A stretch of 43,037 nucleotides of DNA from DATNFP01 sp035606335 (GTDB lineage Bacteria > Bacteroidota > Bacteroidia > Chitinophagales > Chitinophagaceae), in the NCBI GenBank assembly GCA_035606335.1, contig DATNFP010000023.1:1-43037 (forward strand), written 5' to 3'. A model generated the notes under the pieces. The model worked only from the letters and a program-made list of their open reading frames with translations. It had not been told where the DNA came from and made no database searches. A program made the position numbers and the translations under genes. Each line of letters starts with the position of its first letter. Within the stretch, counting starts at the first letter, position 1. Below are positions 42,792 to 43,037 of the stretch, one piece after another.

Positions 42792-43037
42792 ATGAAAAAA
42801 ATTTACCCAATCAAGTTCTTATCTGTTTGTTTCTTGTTTCTTTCTTTCGCAGCTAATGCGCAATACGTTATTAAAACAATAGCAGGCAATGGTATTGCCG
42901 CTGATTCCGGCGATGGCGGCGCTGCCATAAATTGTGAACTGCATTTCCCCATGCAGGTTTGCACTGATGCCATTGGCAATATCTATATAGTAGAACAGAT
43001 AAATAATACGATACGTAAGATAGATGCCTCTACAGGT
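42792..43037 (+). CDS. Secreted NHL-repeat protein, N-terminal part (cut by the window edge)
   Basis: I translated 82 residues from the ATG at 42792 to the right edge of the window. The Sec signal peptide (MKKIYPIKFLSVCFLFLSFAANA) is cut before Gln24. The mature chain reads YVIKTIAGNGIAADSGDGGAA, then NCELHFPMQVCTDAIGNIYIVEQ and NNTIRKIDASTG. The pattern I-x-T-I-A-G-N-G...SGDGG-A...F-P-x-x-V-x-x-D-x-x-G-N-I-Y-I is the NHL beta-propeller blade repeat common in large exported Bacteroidota proteins. Such proteins often end in a T9SS C-terminal domain, which cannot be checked here. Confidence 0.85.
   Translation, partial: MKKIYPIKFLSVCFLFLSFAANAQYVIKTIAGNGIAADSGDGGAAINCELHFPMQVCTDAIGNIYIVEQINNTIRKIDASTG

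Overview
The window looks like a chromosomal segment of a gliding-type or type IX-secreting Bacteroidota, most likely from the Chitinophagales/Sphingobacteriia side; the genus cannot be named from this sequence. The reasons are a low-GC sequence, a near-complete core of the type IX secretion system (T9SS: gldJ, porU, porV, gldK, gldL, gldM, gldN and a PorP/SprF homologue), many signal peptides that cleave before Gln, and repeated Bacteroidota promoter boxes of the form TAnnTTTG. No rRNA, tRNA, CRISPR array, insertion sequence or phage gene was seen. It reads as core chromosome with a few lineage-specific genes.

Layout. Positions 1-5700 hold housekeeping and envelope genes: a LolC/E-like permease cut by the left edge, rbfA, an Omp28-type lipoprotein, a glutaminyl cyclase-like M28 lipoprotein, lspA, zapA and murF. 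Positions 5700-12660 are a T9SS block, with gldJ divergent from the porU sortase gene and porV. Positions 12660-17360 carry lysA, a possible 43-residue membrane protein, an unrecognised secreted protein with TPR-like character, and acs. Positions 17430-23130 carry a 1524-residue PKD-repeat adhesin with a T9SS C-terminal domain, followed 17 bases later by a PorP/SprF-family gene that is probably its dedicated partner. Positions 23190-29410 (minus strand) carry gldK-gldL-gldM-gldN, then a beta-barrel protein and an orphan ABC-2 permease. A 450-base AT-rich gap leads to dinB.

From 30977 to 42556 all genes are on the minus strand. A small membrane protein, a TolC-like channel, a lipoprotein membrane-fusion protein and two tandem, closely similar RND pumps form one efflux operon. 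A MarR regulator and an MFS transporter follow, with their own promoter and a perfect 16-base palindrome that looks like the MarR operator. The window ends inside a secreted NHL-repeat protein.

How the parts fit. Sec exports many of these proteins. LspA and the lipoprotein signals direct some to lipid anchoring, and a predicted glutaminyl cyclase could cap the N-terminal Gln left on signal peptidase I products. GldL/M form the inner-membrane motor, GldK/N and GldJ the periplasmic ring and accessory lipoprotein, and PorV/PorU shuttle and process cargo such as the PKD adhesin. Several open frames begin at a TTG that is really the end of a promoter -7 box, so I moved those starts downstream.
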